From assembly GCF_002216005.1 (NCBI RefSeq), contig NZ_NIQC01000001.1, positions 124,001-188,000 of the forward strand: a stretch of DNA of 64,000 nt, written 5' to 3'. The DNA is from Natranaerobius trueperi. GTDB lineage: Bacteria; Bacillota; Natranaerobiia; Natranaerobiales; Natranaerobiaceae. The notes beneath the pieces are model-generated. The model saw nothing but the letters and a program-made list of their open reading frames with translations. It searched no databases and was not told the DNA's origin. A program made the translations under genes and the position numbers. Positions 9,584-18,178 of this stretch are shown one piece after another (the first letter of the stretch is position 1; each line of letters starts with the position of its first letter).

Positions 9584-9589
9584 ACCTCC
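9584..9589 (-). promoter_or_regulatory. Displaced ribosome binding site of the H-NOX-MCP gene
   Basis: GGAGGT on the minus strand, with a 7-base spacer to the ATG at 9576, the first ATG of the repeat array. Without the array this site would serve the H-NOX start directly (ATGAAAGGG in both places). As the sequence stands, it opens a seven-codon ORF that stops within the repeat. Confidence 0.8.
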
Positions 9590-9679
9590 ATTCTATCTTA
9601 TTCACAATTATTACTTCTACAGAATCTATCTAATACCTGTTTCTTTTTAAAAATGATAATTATTTCTAAAAAGAAACAG

Positions 9680-9696
9680 CTTGGCTAACAGCCAAG
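9680..9696 (-). terminator. Terminator after the VanZ-like gene
   Basis: CTTGGCT / AGCCAAG, a 7-bp stem with a 3-base loop, is followed on the minus strand by CTGTTTCTTTTT. A second, longer inverted repeat (9637-9649 with 9667-9679) overlaps this tail. Confidence 0.75.
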
Positions 9697-9723
9697 TAAT
9701 TATAATTTAAAATTTACTTAATT

Positions 9724-10140
9724 TTATTTTCGACTAATTCTTAAAACTTGAAATCGCATTAATAAGTGATTTATCAGCCAAATACCGACTAATCCCGTTA
9801 AAGCACCTACACTATCTATGATTACATCAACTACACTTCCACTACGTGTTGGGACAAAAGTTTGATATGTTTCATCAATAATAGCAAACCCCACTGTAAA
9901 TATAAAAGCTTTTATCATGTTTAAGTTATTAACTGATACGAGTGTTTTATTAATAGCTCGATACATCAATATTTGAAGACCAGCATACCCAATCAAATGA
10001 CCTAATTTAAGTGGAACTGGAAAATAATCGAGAAAAAAACTTCCGGACTGTTGTCCGGAAAGAAATAGTATTATTCCAATATAAATTAACACTGGTATAT
10101 AATACTTTATAAAGTCTACCATCTTTTCTGAGGGTAGCAT
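9724..10140 (-). CDS. VanZ-like family membrane protein
   Basis: 138 residues with four predicted membrane helices. Family hallmarks are the early FLSGQQSG segment, KLGHLIGYAGL with a conserved histidine in helix 2, and the DETYQTFVPTRSGSVVDVIIDSVGALTG block. VanZ relatives affect resistance to glycopeptides and surface-active antimicrobials, but this family is broad and usually unlinked to van genes, as here. An AAGGAG site precedes ATG 10140. It lies directly after murJ on the same strand, so co-transcription with envelope genes is likely. Confidence 0.85.
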   Translation of the reverse strand: MLPSEKMVDFIKYYIPVLIYIGIILFLSGQQSGSFFLDYFPVPLKLGHLIGYAGLQILMYRAINKTLVSVNNLNMIKAFIFTVGFAIIDETYQTFVPTRSGSVVDVIIDSVGALTGLVGIWLINHLLMRFQVLRISRK

Positions 10141-10195
10141 ATAATACGCTCCTTATAAATTCTTTATACTATATTCTATATACTATATTCTATCC

Positions 10196-11725
10196 CTACC
10201 GAAAGCGATTTATCACTTGTATGAATAAATCTTTTGCAACTCCTATTTCCTCAACATTTAATAATTTAGAAACAATTAAATACACAGTCCCACCTGTTAA
10301 TGTTGGTATAATCAACTTAAAAATCGGTATATCTGGTATGATCCATAAGGTAAGGTACATAGTTCCAATCATTCCCAGTACAGCTAGAAATATTCGTCCA
10401 CTATTGTGAGCAAAAGTCACAAATCCAAAAGGTCCAATTAACCTTCGAACACCTATAAATAATAACGTAGTACCAGCTGTCATAGATAAGCTAGTAGCAA
10501 GGGCTAACCCCCCATGTCCTAAAGGACCGATAAGTAAGAAGTTAAATAGCAAATTAACAACCACCATACCCATTGCAACTCTCATAGGGGTTTTAGTATC
10601 TTGAAAGGAATAAAATACCCTACTTAATATTTCACGTAGTGATATTGAAAGCATTCCAAAAGAATAAAAAAGTAATGCGAATGCAGTACGTTGTGTTGCA
10701 AGGGTATCAAATTGGCCTCTTTCAAAAAGTACTCTAATTATAGGTTCACGCAGTACAATAGCTCCTGCCATCATTGGTAATACTAAAAAAACAATACTAG
10801 AAAGTCCAGTTATCATCAGTTCTTTTAATCTATACATATTTTTTTTCGTTACACATTCACTAAATGAAGGATACAAAACAGTAGCAACAGCCATAACAAA
10901 TATTCCATGTGGTAAAGTATAAACTTTAGATGCATAGTTTAGAGCTGAAATACTACCTTCATCTAGATTAGAAGCTAACATCCTATCAACAAGTTTATTT
11001 AATTGTAACACCATATTTCCAAATAAAATTGGTGCCATTAGATATAAGCTTCTTTTTACAAAAGGGTGAGATAAGTTTAGTTTTGTAATCAATGGTGCCT
11101 TTAGAGAAATTGCTTTTGGTAGTAGTACAAAAAAATTCATCGAAAATCCAAGAAGTGTTCCAAAACTAACTATTTCAATTCCAAATCTAGAACCTAATAC
11201 TAAAATAAAGAACATGATAATTATATTTTGATAAATCCCTACAGACACTGGGATAAAAAATTCATTATGAGAATGTAAAATTCCTTTTAAAACACCACCA
11301 GCTGCTAAGAAAATTATGACGGGAAGCATAATTCTTGTAAGTAAAATAGAAAGTTCTCTTACTTCACCTGTAAATCCAGGTGAGATTACAGAAACAATCT
11401 CTGGAGTAAATAATAAACCAAAACCTACAATGGCAGTACTTACAGCCACCATAATCTTAAAAAAGGTCCCTACAAAAGTACTTAACTCTTGTTTTTTATC
11501 TAATCTAGCTTCTGTATATAACGGTATAAAAGTTGTCGCTATAGAAGCTCCAATTGAAGCAAATAACATTTGTGGTATCACAATTGCAATTAAATATGCG
11601 TCTGTTTCAAAGGTAGCACCGAACTCTCTAGCAAGTGCCATTTCACGAAAAAAACCAAACATTTTACTTAATACAGACACTAAAGTTATAGTACTTGCTG
11701 CTTTAATAGCTTGTCCTCTTTTCAA
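10196..11725 (-). CDS. murJ: Lipid II flippase MurJ (MviN family)
   Basis: 509 residues with about 14 membrane helices; translocates lipid-linked peptidoglycan precursor across the membrane. Family features: the N-terminal AASTITLVSVLSKMFGFFRE segment with FGATFETDAY, and a charged central cavity region including NKLVDRMLAS and LPHGIFVMAVATVLYPSFSE, typical of MviN proteins. It follows the nucleotidyltransferase gene by about 20 bases and precedes vanZ by about 55, suggesting one transcript. A polysaccharide exporter of the same superfamily cannot be fully excluded, but the motifs favour MurJ. Confidence 0.9.
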   Translation of the reverse strand: MKRGQAIKAASTITLVSVLSKMFGFFREMALAREFGATFETDAYLIAIVIPQMLFASIGASIATTFIPLYTEARLDKKQELSTFVGTFFKIMVAVSTAIVGFGLLFTPEIVSVISPGFTGEVRELSILLTRIMLPVIIFLAAGGVLKGILHSHNEFFIPVSVGIYQNIIIMFFILVLGSRFGIEIVSFGTLLGFSMNFFVLLPKAISLKAPLITKLNLSHPFVKRSLYLMAPILFGNMVLQLNKLVDRMLASNLDEGSISALNYASKVYTLPHGIFVMAVATVLYPSFSECVTKKNMYRLKELMITGLSSIVFLVLPMMAGAIVLREPIIRVLFERGQFDTLATQRTAFALLFYSFGMLSISLREILSRVFYSFQDTKTPMRVAMGMVVVNLLFNFLLIGPLGHGGLALATSLSMTAGTTLLFIGVRRLIGPFGFVTFAHNSGRIFLAVLGMIGTMYLTLWIIPDIPIFKLIIPTLTGGTVYLIVSKLLNVEEIGVAKDLFIQVINRFR

Positions 11726-11746
11726 AAATCCTCACTCTCCCGCTTA

Positions 11747-12985
11747 TTATATAGAATCTATGATTTTTCTGATTTCTTGTTCTTCTCTAATTAATGCATA
11801 ATAATGTACTTTTCTAAGAACTTCTTTTAACCAGGGACCTGAAGATTTATTAACTTTTCTCATGATTTTATCTCCACTATACTCTTTCTTAATATTAGCA
11901 TATAGTCTAGTCAATTCTTCAAATATGGCTAAATCTCTCCTTAGCCCTTGTATAAAAGAAGTTTTACCTACAACAATTCTACCAACAAAATTACCTAAAA
12001 GAAAGTATTTTAATAACTTTTCATCACGTATCGTCACTAATTCTAAAGCATATAGTTCTTTTTTTGTCAGTTCTTTATGAGTTGAGTGAAATCCTCGATA
12101 AAATTGTTTCATAAAATTGAGAAATTTACTAGATACGGGATATACTTGTTTTAGGGTATGAAGATTTAAATTTAGAGTAGATAAAAACACTAAAGCCATG
12201 ATTAAATCTTTATTAGAAATATCACTAAAATACTCTTTAAAAGGCTTAGAGGTAATTAATTTATTAATTTCTTTTGATGATCTTTGTATTTTATAAAAAT
12301 CAGAGTTAAAACCATCTTCAAATATTGGTAGTTTATAACATACACCTTCATCATTTAATTTATAAAAAAACTCTAGGATCTTTTCAATATCTTTTTCTTT
12401 ACTTATAACTCCCTCTATTTCTTGAAAAATACGTTCTTTTGAAACCTGAGAAAAATCAATTCTACTTTTCTGTAAAAGCGAATAAAAATGATCTGATAAT
12501 ATAAAACCATCAACTTGAAACCTAAATCCTCTAAGAACTCTAATTGGATCCTTTTTAAATATTATATCACTAACAGGTATAATTTGCTTTTCTTTTAAGG
12601 CAGATAAACCATTAAAAGGATCAATTATTATATTATCACTAAGTCCCTCACTGAAAAAATCCTTTAAAAATACCGCCATAGCATTAATGGTAAAATCTCT
12701 TTTAGCTAGGTCTTTTTTAATATCATCATCTACTAATAATGTAATTTCAACCATCGTACTATTAGTATCCTGCCCTAATTGTAATTGATAAACACCCCTT
12801 TTTACATCTAACGGGAAAAAAGTAATTTCTTTATTATTTAAAACCTCAATCACTTTTTTATGATTTTTTTTACAAAAAGCTAAATCTATATCTGATGGTG
12901 TCCTACTGCTAAGAATATCTCGAATTGTTCCACCTACTAAATATCCATTTTCAAGTATATCCTCACTTATTATTTCTTTTAACAT
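11747..12985 (-). CDS. CCA-adding-type tRNA nucleotidyltransferase / poly(A) polymerase family
   Basis: 412 residues. The class II nucleotidyltransferase core is clear: GYLVGGTIRD, the metal-binding pair in PSDIDLAF, RDFTINAMA, and the nucleotide-selection block DPIRVLRGFRF (about residues 10-180). The C-terminal helical half (about 220-410) is divergent and I see no HD phosphohydrolase motif. Adding CCA to tRNA 3' ends is the usual role, though clade members may add only A or CC. A longer ORF to 13078 has no support; ATG 12985 is preceded by AAGGGG. Confidence 0.88.
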   Translation of the reverse strand: MLKEIISEDILENGYLVGGTIRDILSSRTPSDIDLAFCKKNHKKVIEVLNNKEITFFPLDVKRGVYQLQLGQDTNSTMVEITLLVDDDIKKDLAKRDFTINAMAVFLKDFFSEGLSDNIIIDPFNGLSALKEKQIIPVSDIIFKKDPIRVLRGFRFQVDGFILSDHFYSLLQKSRIDFSQVSKERIFQEIEGVISKEKDIEKILEFFYKLNDEGVCYKLPIFEDGFNSDFYKIQRSSKEINKLITSKPFKEYFSDISNKDLIMALVFLSTLNLNLHTLKQVYPVSSKFLNFMKQFYRGFHSTHKELTKKELYALELVTIRDEKLLKYFLLGNFVGRIVVGKTSFIQGLRRDLAIFEELTRLYANIKKEYSGDKIMRKVNKSSGPWLKEVLRKVHYYALIREEQEIRKIIDSI

Positions 12986-13055
12986 AACTAACCCCTTCAA
13001 AAAAAAGCCTCCTTCAGAATTTCCCAGGAAATGAACTATGTGAAATCTCGTACCA

Positions 13056-13892
13056 TTAAATAAAGGATTCACCTTCATCTTTTCCTAATAGGGTACCCAA
13101 CTTATCTCTATCCTGTTTCCAAAGTTCATATGGGATTGGTAGAGTACATGCATAATATTTATGTTTATTTAGATATGATAATAATTCTTTAATTACTTGA
13201 TAAAAATCAATCTTTTCAAGCTGTTCAAGTAACACCATGCAATTTACAAAAAAAGTAACTTCTTTGTCAAAGTTTTCGGTATTTTCTCCTATAAATGCTA
13301 CCTCACCTTTAACATTTAATAAAAACCGATCTTTATCATCTATATTTTCAAACTGTGGGTTGGTTAACTCAGCAAAAGTAAAACCTTCCTGAAAGAATAA
13401 TTCTCTACTAGTTTTATCTATTTGATTAGTAAACATTTCTTCTCTAATATCAAAGGTAGTGGTTATATTATGTGGTAGATCCTGATAATAAAAAATCATC
13501 CATCTAGAATGAAAATAAAAACCATGTTTTTCACCTACTTTTTGTGCTGGGTAATTATCTAAGTTTGTTACAAACCTAACAATATTTGCTCCTTCATAAT
13601 TAGCTCTTTCTGTTAACCTACCAGTTAACTCACCACCAGCGCCTAAATTATGATAATCAGGTCTTACTCTCATGCCAGCTAACCAAGCTTGATTAGAAGT
13701 CTGAAATTTTAATAGACAACAAGCAACTATCTTATTACTTTCTTCTAATAAATATAATCCACCACGTCCCATTGTTAACCACCTATCAATAACATATGGT
13801 AGATAGTCATGATTAAAGTTATCACTAATTGACAATATTTCTTCTTTATCCTCTAATTGTGCTTTTCTAAAGTTATAAGATACTTTTTTCAT
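13056..13892 (-). CDS. GNAT-family N-acetyltransferase with C-terminal extension
   Basis: 278 residues. The N-terminal half (about 1-135) is a GNAT fold: FRKAQLEDKEEIL at the start and the acetyl-CoA loop region VRPDYHNLGAGGELTGRL, followed by NYPAQKVGEKHGF. The C-terminal half (about 140-278) is not recognised and may supply substrate specificity. ATG 13892 follows a GGGGGAAATT site; the longer ORF begins at TTG 13904 inside that site. It is transcribed away from the ylqG-like gene and ends 70 bases before the CCA-adding enzyme. Acceptor unknown. Confidence 0.82.
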   Translation of the reverse strand: MKKVSYNFRKAQLEDKEEILSISDNFNHDYLPYVIDRWLTMGRGGLYLLEESNKIVACCLLKFQTSNQAWLAGMRVRPDYHNLGAGGELTGRLTERANYEGANIVRFVTNLDNYPAQKVGEKHGFYFHSRWMIFYYQDLPHNITTTFDIREEMFTNQIDKTSRELFFQEGFTFAELTNPQFENIDDKDRFLLNVKGEVAFIGENTENFDKEVTFFVNCMVLLEQLEKIDFYQVIKELLSYLNKHKYYACTLPIPYELWKQDRDKLGTLLGKDEGESFI

Positions 13893-13979
13893 AATTTCCC
13901 CCAATTAAAAATAGTTGAACAGGAATTCTCTTTTGTGAACAGAATATTAAATATATAACATAGTACGGAGTGATTTAAT

Positions 13980-15131
13980 ATGGTTAACATTTTTCAAAAT
14001 ACAACACCAACACAAAGGTTGAAACTCACTTCTTTAACAGATAAAGTAAAAGATTTTTTTCGTCCGGGTTCTATAGTACGTGCACAAGTTGTAAAATCTG
14101 AGGGTAATAAAGTTGTACTTAATTTAAATAACAACCTATTGCAAGTAAAATCCGAAATACCTTTAAAAGAAGGTCTTTGGATCTCAGGTAAAGTTCATAC
14201 TGAACCTTTTGGTAGTACTTATCTAAAACTACTAGAAGACCCAAAAGAACTTATGATAGCTGAAAAAACAGAGCAGTTCATAAAACAACATAACTTTTCT
14301 AATGAAAGTCTTACAAAAGGCTTAGTTCAGACTGTACTGACATTAGGAGAAAATCCAACCTCACAGTTAATCACAGAATTAGAAAGCTACTTTACTTCAA
14401 ATATGTTTGAAACAAATGATTTACAGGAAATAGCTTTTTTACACTTAAACCGTCTTCCTATAACTAAAAAAACTATTATGATGGCAAAAAAGATCCTAAA
14501 TATTCAAGAAAATCAATTACCAAGTGAACTTTTTTTAATACCCGCACCAGAAATTACAGAAGATAATAGTTTTGATACATCTATTATGAAGGCATCTTTA
14601 GATAACTTATTTAAAATATTTTTTTCAAGTAGTAAAGAACAATCCACAACAATTTCTGATAACCTAAATACTGAACCCTTTGAACTACTAGAACTTACTA
14701 GAGCATTAAATGCTACTAATAATACTAATCAGTTTTGGGGATTTTTCTTACTACAAAGCGAACAACAAAAAACCCCAGGGGAATTTTATTTACAAAAGTT
14801 TAAAGAAAAAAACTCGAGTTACTATAAAAATCAATCTAAAAAACAAGATATTACTTTAGGTATTAGTATAACTCCTAATAATTTGGGACCTTTAGTTATC
14901 CGCGCCCATTTTCAAGATAAAGTTATTTCATTCCAAATAGCTTGTGAAAAAGATACAACCCAAGCTTTGATACAAAACAATCTTTCTTTTTTAAAGGATA
15001 GGTTACAAAAATCTAAATTAACCATTGCAAAAATAGATGTAGATAAAATAGACTTTTCTTATCAATCATACCAAACTGAACTTGCTAAAACACCACTTAA
15101 ACCCCATGGTAATTTTGATTACTTAATTTAA
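13980..15131 (+). CDS. YlqG-like protein with FliK C-terminal-type domain
   Basis: 383 residues, soluble, no signal peptide. An N-terminal beta-rich region (about 25-100) has FFRPGSIVRAQVVKSEGNKVVLNLN. The C-terminal 100 residues match the flagellar hook-length control (FliK) domain pattern: LGISITPNNLGPLVIRAHF, then VISFQIACEKDTTQALIQNNLSFLKDRL (given here in pieces). In Bacillus subtilis, ylqG sits beside ylqH, as here with the next gene. A CGGAGTGAT site precedes ATG 13980. No flagellar genes are present in the window, so a direct flagellar role is uncertain. Confidence 0.7.
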   Translation: MVNIFQNTTPTQRLKLTSLTDKVKDFFRPGSIVRAQVVKSEGNKVVLNLNNNLLQVKSEIPLKEGLWISGKVHTEPFGSTYLKLLEDPKELMIAEKTEQFIKQHNFSNESLTKGLVQTVLTLGENPTSQLITELESYFTSNMFETNDLQEIAFLHLNRLPITKKTIMMAKKILNIQENQLPSELFLIPAPEITEDNSFDTSIMKASLDNLFKIFFSSSKEQSTTISDNLNTEPFELLELTRALNATNNTNQFWGFFLLQSEQQKTPGEFYLQKFKEKNSSYYKNQSKKQDITLGISITPNNLGPLVIRAHFQDKVISFQIACEKDTTQALIQNNLSFLKDRLQKSKLTIAKIDVDKIDFSYQSYQTELAKTPLKPHGNFDYLI

Positions 15132-15143
15132 TGGAGGTATTTT

Positions 15144-15422
15144 ATGTCTAATAAAACTAATAAAGCAACTGCATTAAAATATGATCCTGATAAAAATTTA
15201 GCCCCACAAATAGTTGCTTCAGGAGATGGTTATATTGCAGATGAAATTATAAAAATTGCTGAACACGAAGGTGTATTTATCCATAAAGACCCAAAACTAA
15301 TTAATACCCTCTCTAAACTAAACCTATATCAGGAAATTCCTGAAGAGTTATATCAAGGAGTAGCTGAAATTTTAGCATTTATACATAAATTAGAAACACA
15401 AAGTTCTCTCTCTGAAGAGTAA
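15144..15422 (+). CDS. FlhB C-terminal-like small protein (YlqH/FhlX type)
   Basis: 92 residues resembling the cytoplasmic C-terminal domain of the flagellar export switch protein FlhB: ATALKYDPDKNLAPQIVASG, then IIKIAEHEGVFIHKDPKL and a C-terminal helix ending FIHKLE. It lacks the membrane domain. The autocleavage site NPTH is not seen, so it would resemble only the post-cleavage half. It follows the YlqG-like gene by 12 bases with GGAGG upstream, so they are one operon. Stand-alone FlhB-like proteins of this sort can substitute for the FlhB C-domain in B. subtilis; the role here is inferred from family. Confidence 0.85.
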   Translation: MSNKTNKATALKYDPDKNLAPQIVASGDGYIADEIIKIAEHEGVFIHKDPKLINTLSKLNLYQEIPEELYQGVAEILAFIHKLETQSSLSEE

Positions 15423-15482
15423 TTTTTGGTATTATTAAATTATTACAGATTGCATATTAATTATAAAGAGGGGGGGCCTAAT

Positions 15483-16208
15483 ATGAAATATATAATTATA
15501 TTAACAATTCTTGTTTCAGGTCTCTTATTATTTACAGGCTTTATAGTCGAAGAAGATAAGGCTGAAATAGCTTTTTCAAAAGAACTTAAAAGTATTGAAT
15601 CTGAAGTTTATACCTTTCAAGTTAATAATAAAACAGTACAAACATCAGATAGTGAGTTTCAATTGTCAGTAGAACCTTTTATAAAAGACCAAGAATTATA
15701 TATATCAGTCTTTGACTTAGTTGATCTTATAAATAGGAGTATTTATTATGATGATCACATAATAGTAAAAGCTAAAAACAAGGAGTTTAGTTTTGATAGA
15801 GATACAAAGTTTATTCGACCATCAGATATATTTAAAATGTTAAACTATAGTGAAAATAAAAGTGGTGATCAAATTACTTTTTCAAAAAATGATGACGTTT
15901 CCTTTAATAAAATAGAAAAACATGATTTACCAACCATTAAAGAATCAGGTATTAAAACTAAAACTCAGGATGGTAATAACAAATTAGTAGTAATTACAAG
16001 TCGTGGTGAAAAATCAACTGGTGGATATAGCACCGAAATAACACAAGTTACAACTTTACCTTATGATGATAAAACTTTATTAGTTATAGCAAAAACAGAA
16101 GATCCTGATGATGATAAAATTCTACCTCAAGTAATTACTTATCCTCAAGATCAAATTATCATTGATTCTAAATATCAAGACTATAACTTTAAATTAATTG
16201 CTATCTAG
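15483..16208 (+). CDS. Exported protein with stalk-like and PrcB-type C-terminal domains
   Basis: 241 residues with an N-terminal signal/anchor helix (MKYIIILTILVSGLLLFTGF). Residues about 50-130 resemble the copper-amine-oxidase N-terminal-like (stalk) domain: ELYISVFDLVDLINRSIYYDD. The C-terminal third (about 150-241) has the PrcB-type pattern VVITSRGEKSTGGYSTEI and LPQVITYPQDQIIID. PrcB-like domains are linked to protease complexes or their inhibition. The preferred ATG 15483 follows GAGGGGGGG; the ORF extends to 15426 without a good start. It ends at a terminator shared with the convergent gene. Confidence 0.72.
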   Translation: MKYIIILTILVSGLLLFTGFIVEEDKAEIAFSKELKSIESEVYTFQVNNKTVQTSDSEFQLSVEPFIKDQELYISVFDLVDLINRSIYYDDHIIVKAKNKEFSFDRDTKFIRPSDIFKMLNYSENKSGDQITFSKNDDVSFNKIEKHDLPTIKESGIKTKTQDGNNKLVVITSRGEKSTGGYSTEITQVTTLPYDDKTLLVIAKTEDPDDDKILPQVITYPQDQIIIDSKYQDYNFKLIAI

Positions 16209-16209
16209 A

Positions 16210-16947
16210 CTATACCGCTCGTTGTGAGCGGTATTTTTCTATAGCTAGACTAATAAATATAATTAAAACCATATGTCCTAAAGTTCTTGTTATTATTCTA
16301 GTGATTGTATTATAAAAAAATGGAACTGGAAATATCCGAATTAGATTATGTGTATCAGGGTTTAATAACCAATAATCATTATCAAACATCCAAATATGGA
16401 GCTGATCATACCAAAAATCAAAACCTAAATAAAATATTATTCCTAAACTAGCCATAATTACAACTCCAATAAGACTACTCCATTTTGTTACTATAGCTGC
16501 AGAGAGAACTTTGTTATCTAAGTTAAGCTTTCTTTTAAAATAAATCACACTAAAATATCCAAAAGAGAAAAGTAATATAATACTTATCCCTAATATGATA
16601 TATCCATTTTTAAAAAGTTCACGAACATCATCCATATGAATTAACTCTCGTTCAGTAAATAACTGTTCTTTTTCACCATCAATTACTGCAATAATATCTA
16701 TATCATCTCTTGCTAGTTTTAAATACTCTAATATCTCACCTGTTATTCGATACAATTCAGGTTCCGTTATTTTAGTAAATTCAACACGATCAAGTTCTTC
16801 AAATTGTACTTTATAGTGAGAAAAATCAAAAACTACTAATGCAAAGTTAATAAAAAACACAACATTTAAAATAAATAGACCAGTTAAAAAAAGTAATATA
16901 CCTTTTTTTCTTTGCTCTGAGGTTAACTTCAAAAGATCACCATCCAT
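16210..16947 (-). CDS. TIGR01906/DUF1461-family integral membrane protein
   Basis: 245 residues with four to five membrane helices and an extracytoplasmic loop (about 45-120) carrying the family block LFTERELIHMDDVRELF. The biochemical role of this Firmicutes family is unknown. The ATG at 16947 abuts the stop codon of the AbrB-like gene, so they are coupled. A TTG at 16932 is an alternative start because GGTGATC, an extended match to the 16S tail, is spaced for it. The extreme C-terminus is encoded by the hairpin of the convergent terminator. Confidence 0.75.
   Translation of the reverse strand: MDGDLLKLTSEQRKKGILLFLTGLFILNVVFFINFALVVFDFSHYKVQFEELDRVEFTKITEPELYRITGEILEYLKLARDDIDIIAVIDGEKEQLFTERELIHMDDVRELFKNGYIILGISIILLFSFGYFSVIYFKRKLNLDNKVLSAAIVTKWSSLIGVVIMASLGIIFYLGFDFWYDQLHIWMFDNDYWLLNPDTHNLIRIFPVPFFYNTITRIITRTLGHMVLIIFISLAIEKYRSQRAV
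16212..16234 (+). terminator. Terminator overlapping the 3' end of a convergent gene
   Basis: ATACCGCTC / GAGCGGTAT is a perfect 9-bp stem with a 5-base loop, followed by TTTTTCT on the plus strand. It serves the exported PrcB-like gene. The same bases encode the last seven codons (YRSQRAV) and stop of the minus-strand gene. Confidence 0.85.
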
Positions 16948-18003
16948 TTAATAAAATATCATAAATAAGAAAGGAATAACTAATTTTAATGTTACTAATC
17001 TACTTAAATGTAAAAGTGAAACTTTAATAGGATCATAACCCTCTTTTAGTGCTAAGCCTGTCATTACTGTAAAACCTGCAGGAGCACTAGCTAAAAAACA
17101 TACAATATAATCCCAACCAGTAAGTTTATAAATACCATAGGAAACTAGTAAAGAAGAGCCTAAGGTAAATACTACCGAAAATAAAAGTGGTATTATAAGA
17201 TCCCCAGAGAGAATTAACTCAAGTGTTTCTGGTGAAAATTGATTACTAACCATCAAACCTATCCCAACTAAAAACCAACTAAGTGTATGTGATGGTGGTA
17301 CTTGTATAGGAATATCTAGATATGTTGCTACTACGATAAAGATTAGTCCCCCAACTAAACCACCTGCCGGAACACCTAAGTATATTAACAAACCACCAAA
17401 TAACCCTGCAGCTACAAATGTAAGAACTAATCGTTCAATTCTAAGTGGAGGGTTTTTTTCACTTGTGATTGATTTTTTAAAATTATCTGTACCCATACTC
17501 TTGTTCTTTAACTGTATATATCTAATAATAGGTGGGAAGATCATCATAGTAGCTAGGATCCGAAATACATGAAATAGCACCATAGTAATTGCATCAGCCT
17601 GTGTATCATGGGCTAAAATAGTCATTTCAGGAAGTCCACCTATACTTGAACCTAATATACCCGTAACAATATCTAGTGGACTAATCATAGCAATTATATA
17701 ACCAAATAATAAGGTGATTATAACTGCCCAACTTGAGATTATAATAGCCGGAAGTGCTATCAATCTAAGTGATCTAAAAGCATCTCTGTCAAACTTAGCA
17801 CCTACCATAACACCAAGTGCAATTTGTAATAAAAAAACAATAGAATCTGGTAAGTATGGTAAGTCTATACCCATAATTCTAAGAGTTCCTACTATTAATA
17901 TCCCTCCCAAGACGGGAGCAGCAGGAATGTTTAATTTGTCACCAATTTTCCATCCTAAAACACCTAGAGAATATAATAATAATAAACCAAAGATATTATA
18001 CAT
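16948..18003 (-). CDS. AbrB-family (duplicated AbrB membrane domain) transporter-like protein
   Basis: 351 residues with about ten membrane helices in two similar halves. Family features: the opening LGVLGWKIGDKLNIPAAPVLGG, repeated GGLLIYLGVPAGGLVGGLIF in the second half, the central GSSIGGLPEMTILAHDTQADA, and ASAPAGFTVMTG near the end (pieces only). The family is often labelled putative ammonia monooxygenase, which is a misnomer; function is undetermined, though a transport role is likely. ATG 18003 follows GGAGA. It is the first gene of a two-gene unit with the DUF1461 protein. Confidence 0.85.
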   Translation of the reverse strand: MYNIFGLLLLYSLGVLGWKIGDKLNIPAAPVLGGILIVGTLRIMGIDLPYLPDSIVFLLQIALGVMVGAKFDRDAFRSLRLIALPAIIISSWAVIITLLFGYIIAMISPLDIVTGILGSSIGGLPEMTILAHDTQADAITMVLFHVFRILATMMIFPPIIRYIQLKNKSMGTDNFKKSITSEKNPPLRIERLVLTFVAAGLFGGLLIYLGVPAGGLVGGLIFIVVATYLDIPIQVPPSHTLSWFLVGIGLMVSNQFSPETLELILSGDLIIPLLFSVVFTLGSSLLVSYGIYKLTGWDYIVCFLASAPAGFTVMTGLALKEGYDPIKVSLLHLSRLVTLKLVIPFLFMIFY

Positions 18004-18178
18004 AATATGGTCTCCTTTAATAAAACTCATATATTTTCTGATAGTGCATATAATCTTAAAAGTTCTGTTCTTTATTATTGTTTCGATATACTAAATGATT
18101 TTCCTTTTCTATATTTAAGTAAACACAAATTATTTAGAAACATACCCGTAAATCATTTTTTAAGGAGGTCAAAATAAA

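Noticed and set aside
9358-9633. Plus-strand ORF across the 10-bp repeat (repeated [10 protein letters not shown])
   Set aside because: It is a shadow of the tandem repeat and the H-NOX gene; 10-bp units cycle through all frames, and there is no ribosome site.
9650-9667. Fur box (TGATAATTATT) near the VanZ terminator
   Set aside because: The second half-site fits poorly and the match lies in the loop of a terminator-like inverted repeat.
12985-13056. Possible T-box or attenuator upstream of the CCA-adding enzyme
   Set aside because: There is a small hairpin and a T run, but no T-box consensus (AGGGTGGNACC) or specifier stem.
16948-18003. Ammonia monooxygenase
   Set aside because: The family label is historical; the sequence is an AbrB-duplication membrane protein with no catalytic metal motifs.
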